From assembly GCA_026394915.1 (NCBI GenBank), contig JAPLZS010000124.1, positions 1-9,570 on the forward strand: a stretch of 9,570 nucleotides of DNA. The letters run 5' to 3'. The DNA comes from Candidatus Woesearchaeota archaeon. Lineage in GTDB: Archaea; Nanobdellota; Nanobdellia; Woesearchaeales; UBA12501. How positions within the stretch are numbered: position 1 is the first letter of the stretch; each line of letters starts with the position of its first letter. Positions 1-6,338 of the stretch are shown here, piece after piece. The translations under genes and the position numbers were made by a program. The notes under the pieces are model-generated. The model had not been told where the DNA came from and did not search any database. It worked only from the letters and a program-made list of their open reading frames with translations.

Positions 1-39
1 TTTAAAAATTCTTTCTTTTTTTGCTATATTAATCATATA

Positions 40-1449
40 TCAGTATATGAAGTGCTTTTTCTTCAAAAACGCCAGCTTTATCAGGCTTATTACAGTTATT
101 GTATTTAAAATTATTGTGTATGGGAAGTAAAAGAACACGCCAAACATAATCATTAAGAGGTTATATGCGCTTGTCCTGGCCCTTGATTTCAGCAATGATA
201 TTATCAAGAGAACACAGCTCATTATTCCGGACATGACTCCGAATATGCTGTATAGAGATATTCCCCATTCATGTATCTTATAAATCACATAAACCGGGCC
301 CAAAAGAGAGAACCATCTGAAAAGATATGCAAAGATCGGGAAGAATCCTGCGTTCTGGGGAAGCCAATAAAAGACCTGATAGATGATGAGGGGGAAGAAC
401 AGCACAGAAAAGATGGACCACCAGTATTGGTTTATGAAGACAAAAATTATAGACGGGCTGATCTTTGGATGTGCTGCTGATTTTACTGACAGGATTTTCA
501 GGTTTTTTTTCATTGCCTGGAGTCCGCCAATCCACCATCTTGTCCTCTGCCTGAAGAAGCTGATTATGCTGGAAGGCACTATTGTGTATCCTACTGCGTC
601 AAAGACATTTATTAGCCGGTATCCTTTTGAGTATATCTCAAGCGTTGCGTCCATATCTTCTGTCATGGAGTCTTTCTTGAAATAGCCTATCTTCTTCAGG
701 GCCTCTTTCCTGTAGCATGTGAATGCGCCGAAGAACCATATCCCATTCCTGAAGACAGATGAAAAGCTTTTCTTCACAAGATTATAATAAGAATACTCTA
801 TGTTCTGGAACAATCCCAACAATGAGTTCCTGTTAGATGGAATGAAAGATCCGTTTGTAGCCCCAACTTCCCTGTCTGAAAAGGGCCTTACAAGATTCCT
901 CAATGAATCTTTCTCAACGATAGTGTCTGCATCCAATGTAAGTATTATCTCATGATGAGCTTTATTGATTCCGATGTTGAGGCTTGCTGACTTCCCCTCG
1001 TGTTTTCCTCTCGATATTATCATGCCCGTTGCATGATTTTTATTCCTTTTTTTGTAATCCTCAAGCGTTTTGATGGTTGAATCCGGACTTCCGTCGTCAA
1101 CAACGATAACCTCAATATTTTCTTTTGGATAATCAAGGGAATACACAGCATCAAGACACTTTGCTATATTCTTCTCCTCATTATAGCAGGGTATAACAAC
1201 ACTGATTTTAGTATAAGAGATAATGGAAAAAATAATGCAGATAATAGCAATCCAAACCCCCCCATATTCCTTTGGGTCTTTCTTTGCGTTCCTTATTGCT
1301 TTTAGGCTGAACAACATTGAAAGAGGCAAGAATAAATTGTTTACCATAGGTATTCCAAAAAAAAGTGCGAAAAGAACAGCCATCAAAGGATACTTTATAT
1401 TTTTCTTGTATTTTGAGTTATCTTTTGAATTATCCTTTTTTTTTATCAC
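40..1449 (-). CDS. Membrane-bound family 2 glycosyltransferase with N-terminal DUF4190-like hairpin
   Basis: Predicted integral-membrane inverting glycosyltransferase (GT2, GT-A fold) of 469 aa that would transfer sugar from a nucleotide-sugar on the cytoplasmic face, perhaps in a processive way. Seen: two hydrophobic segments at about 21-48 and 65-79; the nucleotide-binding start SVVIPCYNEE at 83-92; VVDDGS with acidic pair D118/D119; the metal-binding DAD at 173-175; TEDMD with candidate catalytic base D265; Q301-x-x-R304-W305, typical of chitin/cellulose/hyaluronan-synthase-like enzymes; then several C-terminal membrane segments (about 331-455). The stretch before the catalytic domain (small helix pair joined by a KKDPKEYGG turn) resembles DUF4190. 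The start is GTG; an AGGAGA Shine-Dalgarno lies just upstream, overlapping the end of the MBF1 gene, and the nearby ATG is out of frame and runs straight into a stop. Substrate and product cannot be read from the sequence. Confidence 0.9.
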   Translation of the reverse strand: MIKKKDNSKDNSKYKKNIKYPLMAVLFALFFGIPMVNNLFLPLSMLFSLKAIRNAKKDPKEYGGVWIAIICIIFSIISYTKISVVIPCYNEEKNIAKCLDAVYSLDYPKENIEVIVVDDGSPDSTIKTLEDYKKRNKNHATGMIISRGKHEGKSASLNIGINKAHHEIILTLDADTIVEKDSLRNLVRPFSDREVGATNGSFIPSNRNSLLGLFQNIEYSYYNLVKKSFSSVFRNGIWFFGAFTCYRKEALKKIGYFKKDSMTEDMDATLEIYSKGYRLINVFDAVGYTIVPSSIISFFRQRTRWWIGGLQAMKKNLKILSVKSAAHPKISPSIIFVFINQYWWSIFSVLFFPLIIYQVFYWLPQNAGFFPIFAYLFRWFSLLGPVYVIYKIHEWGISLYSIFGVMSGIMSCVLLIISLLKSRARTSAYNLLMIMFGVFFYFPYTIILNTITVISLIKLAFLKKKHFIY

Positions 1450-1450
1450 A

Positions 1451-1909
1451 TTATCTCCTCTGTTTTATCTTTACCATATCCCCTATTGTGAACTCTGCGC
1501 TTTTTGACTTTGTTGAGAGGGATCCTCCTTTGTCTTCATACTGCTCAACAAGCCTTATGCTTAGGAATTTCTCAAGCTTCCTTGCAAGGCTTATTGAAGG
1601 CTCTATCTGGCTGATTTCAACCTTCTGTATTATGGATTCACGCTCTGCAATCTTCTTTGCAAGCTCCTCCTGGGTAAGGCCCAATTCCTCCCTTCTCTTC
1701 TTGATCATGTCACTGTAACCCTCAACTATCATCTCAACAGGCTCTGGCTTTGCAGACTTCTCTAAAACAACTTTCTTCTTGATAAATGTGACTGGATTTG
1801 CAAGGATCTTCCCGAACTTAGAGCACTTCTGGCATACATACATCTCAGTCTCCTCTACCAGTACCCTGAAAAGCTTTCCCTGCGCTCCGCACATATCACA
1901 GCTTGGCAT
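1451..1909 (-). CDS. mbf1: MBF1-family zinc-ribbon/HTH transcription coactivator
   Basis: Archaeal homologue of multiprotein bridging factor 1, 152 aa, the usual family length. Seen: N-terminal zinc ribbon with C4-x-x-C7 and C26-x-x-C29; a basic linker (about 41-60); a Cro/C1-type helix-turn-helix at about 66-121, containing the RREELGLTQEELAKKI signature; and a short C-terminal tail ending GDMVKIKQRR, as in other archaeal members. In eukaryotes MBF1 bridges TBP and activators; archaeal members have also been linked to translation and ribosomes, so the exact job is open. It starts one base after the yjbQ-like stop, with an AAAGG Shine-Dalgarno formed by the end of that gene, and its own stop lies one base before the glycosyltransferase GTG. 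The three genes therefore look co-transcribed. Confidence 0.93.
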   Translation of the reverse strand: MPSCDMCGAQGKLFRVLVEETEMYVCQKCSKFGKILANPVTFIKKKVVLEKSAKPEPVEMIVEGYSDMIKKRREELGLTQEELAKKIAERESIIQKVEISQIEPSISLARKLEKFLSIRLVEQYEDKGGSLSTKSKSAEFTIGDMVKIKQRR

Positions 1910-1910
1910 T

Positions 1911-2318
1911 TTATCCTTTGATGATTGAGATTATTATCTCTCTGCTCTCTCTTGGCCCGTCGAACTCGCAGAAATAGATGTCCTGATATTTTCCAAGTAT
2001 GAGCTCTCCATCTATAATGGGCATTGTCTCGCTCGGGCCTATAAAGGAAGCTTTCACGTGAGCATCTCCGTTTGTCCTTTCGCAAATTTTGTCATGCTTC
2101 CATATCCCCCTCTGCACAAAGTTGAGGGAATCAAGGATATCATCACGGATGTTTGTATCTTCATTCTCGTTGATTGTTATTGCAGAGGTGGTGTGCTTTG
2201 TATAAACATTGCATATCCCTGACTTTATCTTAGACTCACTGACAGCCTTCCTGACATCATCAGTTATATCAATGACTTCAAATCTCTTCTTTGTGTTTAA
2301 TTCAATTCTCTTTATCAT
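1911..2318 (-). CDS. YjbQ/UPF0047 family protein
   Basis: A 135-aa protein covering the whole length of the YjbQ (UPF0047) family, in which members can show weak thiamine-phosphate synthase activity; the physiological role is not settled. Seen: VYTKHTTSAITINEN at 38-52 with H42; H75 in WKHD; the family signature NGDAHVKAS at 83-91 with H87; then PIIDGELILGKYQ and CEFDGPRESREI at the C-terminus. These histidines are the likely metal or ligand site. The ATG lies only 24 bases from the 3' end of the tRNA-Cys gene and has no clear Shine-Dalgarno, so translation could start on a short-leader or tRNA-linked transcript. It heads a three-gene cluster with mbf1 and the glycosyltransferase. No other thiamine genes are visible here, so a thiamine role is not supported by context. 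Confidence 0.9.
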   Translation of the reverse strand: MIKRIELNTKKRFEVIDITDDVRKAVSESKIKSGICNVYTKHTTSAITINENEDTNIRDDILDSLNFVQRGIWKHDKICERTNGDAHVKASFIGPSETMPIIDGELILGKYQDIYFCEFDGPRESREIIISIIKG

Positions 2319-2335
2319 AGTTTATCAGCTTATTG

Positions 2336-2342
2336 AAAAAAA
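2336..2342 (-). terminator. T7 tract ending tRNA-Cys
   Basis: A run of seven T on the minus strand directly follows the tRNA acceptor stem; its first base doubles as U73. Oligo-T tracts terminate archaeal RNA polymerase. If it leaks, transcription would enter the yjbQ-like gene 24 bases on. Confidence 0.55.
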
Positions 2343-2460
2343 GGCGGTGCAGGGATTTGAACCCTGATTAATCGGGATCTGTATGTCATCGGCAAAGATT
2401 ATTCATAATTGCCTCATCATCCCGTTGCAGCCGATTGCCTTGCCAGTTGGCTACACCGCC
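2342..2460 (-). tRNA. trnC: tRNA-Cys(GCA) with an intron
   Basis: Reading the minus strand, a 7-bp acceptor stem GGCGGUG/CACCGCC closes the gene. The D-arm is GCC..GGC with GG in the loop. The anticodon stem AUCGG (2435-2431) pairs with CCGAU (2375-2371), and the loop begins CUGCAA, giving anticodon GCA. The T-arm is CAGGG-UUCAAAU-CCCUG. Without 2377-2424 the body folds to about 70 nt with a 4-nt variable loop; this 48-nt insert sits between positions 37 and 38, the canonical archaeal intron site. The base after the acceptor is U (2342), the U73 discriminator expected for tRNA-Cys. CCA is not encoded; a T7 tract follows at once. A second CCGAU inside the insert would give an implausible 21-nt variable region, so I prefer the outer one. 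Confidence 0.9.
2377..2424 (-). other. Intron of tRNA-Cys (position 37/38)
   Basis: A 48-base insert placed by tRNA folding. Inside it GGCA-AUUA-UGAA-UAAU-CUU-UGCC can form a hairpin. The exon bases C32-U33-G34 can pair with CAG near the 3' end of the intron, leaving an AU^C bulge at the 3' splice site, but the fourth pair (C35 with A) fails and no helix directly abuts the 5' bulge. The bulge-helix-bulge is therefore relaxed rather than perfect. The intron begins CGGGAU, complementary to AUCCCG across the 3' junction, which could form a competing fold. Confidence 0.7.
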
Positions 2461-2482
2461 ACATAATATTGTAATATGCACC

Positions 2483-2491
2483 CCTATATAT
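2483..2491 (-). promoter_or_regulatory. TATA box for tRNA-Cys
   Basis: The minus strand reads AATATATAG here, centred about 27 bases upstream of the tRNA-Cys 5' end at 2460. This is the spacing expected of an archaeal TATA element. The assignment rests on sequence and distance only. Confidence 0.6.
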
Positions 2492-2513
2492 TGTTTATTT
2501 ATGATTTATGGAT

Positions 2514-2519
2514 AAAAAA
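2514..2519 (-). terminator. T6 tract ending tRNA-Arg
   Basis: Six T on the minus strand follow immediately after the encoded CCA, a typical archaeal oligo-T terminator for a tRNA gene. Confidence 0.6.
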
Positions 2520-2558
2520 TGGCGGGCCAGGGAGGATTTGAACCCCCGATCCCCAGCT

Positions 2559-2578
2559 CTCTTTTGACCTTTTGTCAT
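2559..2578 (-). other. Canonical 20-nt intron of tRNA-Arg (position 37/38)
   Basis: The insert folds as a near-ideal bulge-helix-bulge. UGAC (2577-2574) pairs with GUCA (2568-2565) over an AAAAG loop. The bulges are UA^A at the 5' site and AG^A at the 3' site. The central helix joins C32-U33-U34 to AAG, with only C35 opposite A failing. This is the substrate shape of the archaeal tRNA splicing endonuclease. Confidence 0.82.
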
Positions 2579-2594
2579 TAGAAGGCTGGTGCCC

Positions 2595-2695
2595 TATTTT
2601 CCCAATGTCTCGTCAGCCAAATTCATCGCAGTTCGGTGGGCTAAAAACGAAGTTTTTATGCCCACCTTGACTTTCGGTGTTAACGGACGAAACCG
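2595..2695 (-). other. About 101-nt insertion in the D-loop of tRNA-Arg (probable non-canonical intron)
   Basis: After the D-loop AGCCUGGUAA come about 101 bases before the 3' half of the D-stem. They contain a hairpin UAACGG-UUUCGU-CCGUUA (2698-2681, using the last loop bases) and a very stable hairpin (2666-2635): GGUGGGC with GCCCACC, then UAAAAAC with GUUUUUA, a UUC loop and one bulged A. No clean bulge-helix-bulge could be drawn at the edges, so the borders may shift by several bases; GG^UAAC...^AUAGGGC is an alternative. Non-canonical D-loop introns are known in several archaeal groups. A split into two introns is possible. Confidence 0.6.
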
Positions 2696-2740
2696 TTACC
2701 AGGCTAGGCTACTGGCCCATAATCTGCCTTTTGAGGCTAT

Positions 2741-2750
2741 TATTTATAAA
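2741..2750 (-). promoter_or_regulatory. TATA box for tRNA-Arg
   Basis: The minus strand reads TTTATAAATA, a strong archaeal TATA element, centred about 27 bases upstream of the tRNA-Arg 5' end at 2718. Confidence 0.75.
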
Positions 2751-2763
2751 GATTGTGAGGAAT

Positions 2764-2777
2764 AAAAACACTAAAAA
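2764..2777 (-). terminator. T-tract terminator after top6A
   Basis: Two T5 tracts (minus strand TTTTTAGTGTTTTT) lie 35-48 bases beyond the top6A stop and just before the tRNA-Arg promoter. They probably end the top6BA transcript. Evidence is base composition and position only; no hairpin is seen. Confidence 0.4.
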
Positions 2778-2811
2778 CTTCAGAAACATATATACAATGT
2801 GTATTTAAGAT

Positions 2812-3891
2812 TTAAGGCAGCCAAGTCTTATTGTTCTTCAGCTTGTCTGGCAGGTACTTGTCAATCACGAAGTTGAGGTTGTATTTTGCGAATGCCTGCT
2901 GCTCTGCCCTCTTTCCTAATTTCACCATGAGGTTAAGGGCGTTTTCCCATTCCCTGTGTTCTTGGACAAATGGATCATTCTTCATTCCGTCCTTTATCCT
3001 TTTAAGATCAACATCTTTCAGAGGATGAGTGGGAAGCTTATAATCAATTATGTCCTGCGGAGTCACTCCCATGAACTTGGCCTGCGGAACACAGAAATAC
3101 TTGTTGATATGGGCAGCATTTCCAGAGCCAACCTTCAGTGTCCTGTAAATATTCAGGTATCCATAAGGATCTCCGTCTGTGAACACATACACTGGAATCT
3201 TTTTCTCATCACTAAGTCTTCTTATGAATCTCCTGCATGCTCTGGTAGGAACTCCTCCCATGCTTATCAGTATGCAGTTGGCCTTTTTCCAATAGCCATG
3301 TTTGACTAATCTCTGGAACATGCCTGCTGTCTCTATTGCAAGAATGAAATTTGCCTTTGTCTCGAACCTGAGGCCCTCGACAGAAGTAGGCACAGAATAA
3401 GCTCCTGAACCGAATCTTGTGCAGTCAATCTTAATATCTTTTCCACCCTCATCCTTGTCAATAACAACAAGGGCCCCGGCAACATCCCCTCCTTTTTCTT
3501 CTGGAGCAAATCCAAGCTGCTCCCTGTTCACTTCCATCATCGCCTCGATATCGTCCATCACGGTGTCTGACTCAGGCTGCTCCCTGAACATTGCGTCTCC
3601 CCAGTTCTTGCTGACATAGTAAATCTCCCTCTTAGTCGCCATATCATCTGTCTCGACTATCTTCTTTGACTCATTCATCATGAGAAGAGTCTGAGCAAAT
3701 GTCTTTATTGTTGAGGCAGTCAATGTCCTTGAAAGCATCTTTCCCTTGAGTTCAAAATATCCCTCTTTAGGATCATAAGTCACATTCTGCAATGATCTTA
3801 TAGGCATGCTGATAGTAGGAAGTTTCTTCTTTGTTATCGAGCTGTATACTTCAGTTGCGGTCTTCTTTATTCCTTCAAGGACTTTACTCAT
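2812..3891 (-). CDS. top6A: DNA topoisomerase VI subunit A
   Basis: DNA-cleaving subunit of the type IIB topoisomerase (Spo11 homologue), 359 aa, full length. With subunit B it forms an A2B2 enzyme that relaxes and decatenates DNA by ATP-driven double-strand passage. Seen: the winged-helix (5Y-CAP) motif [12 protein letters not shown] at 86-97, in which the second tyrosine, Y92, aligns with the DNA-linking tyrosine of the family; the Toprim domain with E187 in FILAIETAG and the DGDPYG motif carrying D239 and D241, the magnesium-binding acidic set; and the conserved PTRACRRF segment at 215-222. The ATG overlaps the top6B stop by eight bases (ATGAGTAA), so the two subunits are translationally coupled. 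All key residues are present. The stop is followed by T5 tracts. Confidence 0.97.
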   Translation of the reverse strand: MSKVLEGIKKTATEVYSSITKKKLPTISMPIRSLQNVTYDPKEGYFELKGKMLSRTLTASTIKTFAQTLLMMNESKKIVETDDMATKREIYYVSKNWGDAMFREQPESDTVMDDIEAMMEVNREQLGFAPEEKGGDVAGALVVIDKDEGGKDIKIDCTRFGSGAYSVPTSVEGLRFETKANFILAIETAGMFQRLVKHGYWKKANCILISMGGVPTRACRRFIRRLSDEKKIPVYVFTDGDPYGYLNIYRTLKVGSGNAAHINKYFCVPQAKFMGVTPQDIIDYKLPTHPLKDVDLKRIKDGMKNDPFVQEHREWENALNLMVKLGKRAEQQAFAKYNLNFVIDKYLPDKLKNNKTWLP

Positions 3892-5593
3892 TTTCTTCCT
3901 CTCCTTCTTTTTCCTTTGGCTCCTCTTCTTTTCCTATCTTTGCAAAATCTTCATCATATTCTGTATTATCTTCTCCCAATTCCTCGAGCTTGCCCCTGCT
4001 TTTCTCAAGAAGCTCCTTCAGAATCTTTTCAATTATCTCTTCATCGCTTTTTTTTAACCCGAGAATGCTCTGCAGGGCCTCCCCTACAAAAGGTATGTAT
4101 TTCTCTATGTATCCCCTCTTCTTAAGTTCATCAGAATATTTGCTTTTCTTGGAGGTGTACTGCGCAAGCTTTCTTCCGCATTCCTGCAAAGCCAGCTTTA
4201 TCTCCTTGATTATCTCAGGATAATGCGCTATTGCCTCTTTTGCCTCTGAAGTGAAAGGCGCCCATACAGAAGCTATATGGACAGCTATGACAGCAGGGCC
4301 TACTGGCAATGAATCCTGGCTCTGGTTAAGGCCATATGATTTCCATGATGTTGAGGTTATTGATTCTGTGACAGCGCATGCGCTCTGCTGGTAAAGAAGA
4401 GGGACCCTGTTCGCAAACCTCATTATCCTCACCTGCTTGTCAGCAGGCAGTTCTCCTCCATAAGCTATTGCTGCCTCTACCTGGAAAGGATTTCCTCTAT
4501 AGACATCAGGGCTTCTTGTGACAGCGCAATAGAACTCTGCATTGATCTCTTTCTTCAGCCCTTTCTGCAGCAGCTCTTCTCCGATAGGGCTTATGCAGTC
4601 TGTTGGAGGAGCTATTATCTTTGTCTCCCTTATTGCCCTGATGAGCCTCTCTGCCTGATCCCTGTTTGTCTCAATTGGTTTGAACGTGGGGAGTATGCCT
4701 GCTTTTGAACATATCTCTTTTGCAACACCTGAACTGACTCTTGAGAATTCTGATGAGAAGAAGCTCTGTAGTGTCCTTGACTCAGTGGATTTCATCATCT
4801 TCATGAGCATGCCTATCTCAACACCATAAGGGTGTGGTTTTATCTCCTTTGCCTCTTTTGGAAGCTCATTTGTGGCTCTTGCGAATATTATCTGCTCTGG
4901 CTTCGGATTTGTGTAGATTATTGTCGCATGAGGATTGACAACAGCTGTCTGCTTCAGGTAATTATCAACTGACTGGCCTCCCTGCTGGTATGTTGCCTCT
5001 ATCTCAAGCTCTACCTTTGTCCCATGGTCTTTTTTCCACTGTGTTTCCTCTTCTCTTAAAATCTCTGGCTTGTTCTTCTGCGTGTTTATATGAAGCTCGT
5101 ATAAGTATGCTGGATCATTAGGAGATATCCTTGATATTATCTTTATAGGTTTTCCGGTAGTCAGCTGTCCATAGAGGGCAGCTGCGCTTATCCCTATTCC
5201 CTGCTGACCTCTGCTCTGTTTCATTGTATGGAACTTCGATCCGTACAATAATTTTGCGAATATGTTAGGGACATGCTTCTTTATTATGCCTGGACCATTG
5301 TCCTCTATGATTATCCTGAACCTTTCATTCTTCATGTCTATTATCTCGACAGAGATCTCTGGAAGCACCTTTGCCTCCTCGCATGCATCAAGGCTGTTGT
5401 CAACTGCCTCTTTCACTGCTGTGAGAAGCGCTTTCTTCTTGTTGTCAAAGCCGAGAAGATGCCTGTTCTTCTCGAAGAATTCCGCTATCGATATCTCTCT
5501 CTGTTTTTCAGCAAGTTCGTATGCAATGGGCTTTTTGTCGCTGCCTTTTTCATCTTTTGCATCAAGCTTTGTCTGCGCTTCTTTCTCTGCCAT
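3884..5593 (-). CDS. top6B: DNA topoisomerase VI subunit B
   Basis: ATPase subunit of topoisomerase VI. With the ATG at 5593 it is 569 aa. Seen (numbering from that ATG): the GHKL ATPase fold with N-box E62/N66 in [17 protein letters not shown] with D98 and G100; the GQQGIG glycine loop at 129-134; a middle region fitting the family's H2TH domain (about 265-335); and the transducer domain with [11 protein letters not shown] carrying the switch lysine K452 that contacts ATP. The C-terminus is a Lys/Glu-rich tail (about 540-569), probably flexible. A TTG 18 bases upstream (5611) is in frame, but ATG preceded by AAAGGGG at good spacing is the better start. The gene overlaps top6A by eight bases and follows the KH gene by 68 bases, with a T6 tract between them and no clear TATA box of its own. 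Confidence 0.96.
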   Translation of the reverse strand: MAEKEAQTKLDAKDEKGSDKKPIAYELAEKQREISIAEFFEKNRHLLGFDNKKKALLTAVKEAVDNSLDACEEAKVLPEISVEIIDMKNERFRIIIEDNGPGIIKKHVPNIFAKLLYGSKFHTMKQSRGQQGIGISAAALYGQLTTGKPIKIISRISPNDPAYLYELHINTQKNKPEILREEETQWKKDHGTKVELEIEATYQQGGQSVDNYLKQTAVVNPHATIIYTNPKPEQIIFARATNELPKEAKEIKPHPYGVEIGMLMKMMKSTESRTLQSFFSSEFSRVSSGVAKEICSKAGILPTFKPIETNRDQAERLIRAIRETKIIAPPTDCISPIGEELLQKGLKKEINAEFYCAVTRSPDVYRGNPFQVEAAIAYGGELPADKQVRIMRFANRVPLLYQQSACAVTESITSTSWKSYGLNQSQDSLPVGPAVIAVHIASVWAPFTSEAKEAIAHYPEIIKEIKLALQECGRKLAQYTSKKSKYSDELKKRGYIEKYIPFVGEALQSILGLKKSDEEIIEKILKELLEKSRGKLEELGEDNTEYDEDFAKIGKEEEPKEKEGEEENE

Positions 5594-5661
5594 GTTCGCC
5601 CCTTTATGCAATCTTTTTTGTTTTCTGGTTCATCCCAATCAGGATTGTGAAAATGAAAAAA

Positions 5662-6060
5662 TCATTCTTTGACAGGCTGTTCAAAGGCCTCCATTTTTAA
5701 GTCTTTGCTTTTTTTCTCCAATGCACGATAGACTGCTGCGTGTTTTGAGCCTGCAAGAAGGCTTTCTATGGATCTTCTTGCTAGGGATACATTGAAGGGA
5801 TTGCCTATTATGCATACCGTCTTCCCATAAACAGAGATGTCTGTTGACGTCAGTGACTCTATTGTCCTTCTTGTCTTGCCGTCCTGGCCAATCACTCTCC
5901 CTTTGAGCCTCATCATCTTGTTCTTGGATTTTCCTGAATAATCAGTTATGTTGACTATCTCAAGGCAGTAATCCTGCTTCAATAAGAGAAGGGCTTTCTC
6001 TGGGTTGAATCCTCTGGGCTGAACCAATAGCCTTGACGTGAACCCCTTCTTTTGAGTCAA
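5662..6060 (-). CDS. C-terminal part of a split KH-domain ribosome-assembly protein (Pno1/Dim2 family)
   Basis: Second half of the archaeal two-KH protein related to eukaryotic Pno1/Dim2, which works with RIO kinases in small-subunit rRNA maturation. Seen: RGFNPEKALLLL (16-27), the conserved linker of the family, then KH2 with LKGRVIGQDGKTRRTIE (52-68; GxxG loop GQDG at 58-61), ISVYGKTVCIIG, and the closing helices HAAVYRALEKKSKDLK. The open frame begins at a TTG at 6060, but its first 14 or so residues do not look like the family. The real beginning lies in the overlapping frame 5960-6184, so this is most simply the 3' part of a gene broken by a frameshift. KH2 itself is intact. It may be expressed alone from the TTG, be joined by frameshifting, or reflect a sequence error. 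Confidence 0.8.
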   Translation of the reverse strand: MTQKKGFTSRLLVQPRGFNPEKALLLLKQDYCLEIVNITDYSGKSKNKMMRLKGRVIGQDGKTRRTIESLTSTDISVYGKTVCIIGNPFNVSLARRSIESLLAGSKHAAVYRALEKKSKDLKMEAFEQPVKE

Positions 6061-6184
6061 TCTTTATCTTTGATTTTGTGCATTCCTCTATCTCTTTCTT
6101 CACTTCGCCTTTCTTGCCTATGAGCACAGCTACCCTGTCTTTGGGTATTTTTATATCATAAGAATACTCCATGTCTTCTTCCAT
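5960..6184 (-). CDS. N-terminal part of the split KH-domain protein (KH1)
   Basis: From the ATG at 6184 this frame gives 74 aa: YDIKIPKDRVAVLIGKKG followed by EVKKEIEECTKSKIKID is the first KH domain of the Pno1/Dim2 family, with GKKG as the GxxG loop. After DSKEG-VHVK-AIG the frame loses similarity (SAQRIQPRE..) while the other frame picks up RGFNPEKA. Family members normally have about 20 more residues (a strand and helix of KH1) between the DSxEG turn and AIGRGFNPEKA, so this gene is shortened as well as frameshifted. A downstream ATG at 6172 (MEYSYD) is an alternative start. An A/T-rich TATA-like element 24 bases upstream implies a leaderless message starting at 6184. The open frame extends upstream to 6364, but that part shows no family similarity. 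Confidence 0.72.
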   Translation of the reverse strand: MEEDMEYSYDIKIPKDRVAVLIGKKGEVKKEIEECTKSKIKIDSKEGVHVKAIGSAQRIQPRESPSLIEAGLLP

Positions 6185-6201
6185 TAAAAAACAGAAACTG
6201 G

Positions 6202-6213
6202 TTTTATTTTTAA
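6202..6213 (-). promoter_or_regulatory. TATA box for the KH gene (leaderless)
   Basis: The minus strand reads TTTAAAAATAAA, centred about 24 bases upstream of the ATG at 6184. That spacing puts the transcription start at or next to the ATG, so the message would be leaderless; no Shine-Dalgarno is present. Confidence 0.5.
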
Positions 6214-6308
6214 AGCTTTGTATATGGCCTGATGTTCTGGACATATATAATTTGTATATAATATTCGAGACAAAAACATGATAAATTTTTACATTATCCA
6301 TAAAAAGA

Positions 6309-6316
6309 TTTATATA
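6309..6316 (+). promoter_or_regulatory. TATA box for the membrane regulator gene (leaderless)
   Basis: TTTATATA preceded by purines (AAAAAGA) lies about 27 bases upstream of the ATG at 6339, which would place the transcription start at the ATG itself. There is no Shine-Dalgarno before that ATG, in line with a leaderless transcript. Confidence 0.7.
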
Positions 6317-6338
6317 GGGCCATTTTTTAAGATATCCT

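Larger units (their letters stand above)
2520..2718 (-). tRNA. trnR: tRNA-Arg(UCU) with a canonical intron and a large D-loop insertion
   Basis: On the minus strand: acceptor GGGCCAG (2718-2712) with CUGGCCC (2530-2524), discriminator G (2523) and an encoded CCA (2522-2520). The D-stem GCCU (2709-2706) pairs with GGGC (2594-2591), keeping one U-G pair. The anticodon stem CCAGC (2589-2585) pairs with GCUGG (2557-2553); the loop CUUCUA..A gives anticodon UCU. The variable loop is GGAUC and the T-arm GGGGG-UUCAAAU-CCUCC. The exons add up to a normal tRNA, but two extra stretches interrupt it: 2559-2578 after position 37 and about 2595-2695 inside the D-loop. A T6 tract follows at 2514-2519. Identity and ends are well supported; the exact limits of the D-loop insertion are not. 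Confidence 0.88.

Noticed and set aside
271..685. Plus-strand open frames over the glycosyltransferase gene
   Set aside because: They are antisense to a well-supported gene, show no family motifs and have no promoter.
2595..2695. Box C/D-like elements (GCGAUGA and CUGA, minus strand) inside the tRNA-Arg D-loop insertion, hinting at an embedded guide RNA
   Set aside because: Only about seven bases separate the two boxes, too few for a guide, and no second C'/D' pair is visible.
3806..4223. Ser/Phe/Leu-rich plus-strand open frames opposite the top6B 3' end
   Set aside because: Their composition comes from the complement of the Lys/Glu-rich tail of top6B; no independent start signal.
5636..5647. 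Small palindrome CAATCAGGATTG before top6B
   Set aside because: Five-base arms with a two-base centre are common by chance and no second copy was seen.
5990..6060. Programmed +1 frameshift in the KH gene
   Set aside because: No recognised slippery codon or stop-associated shift site is present, and the missing KH1 segment would not be restored by a shift. Indel or sequence error is simpler.
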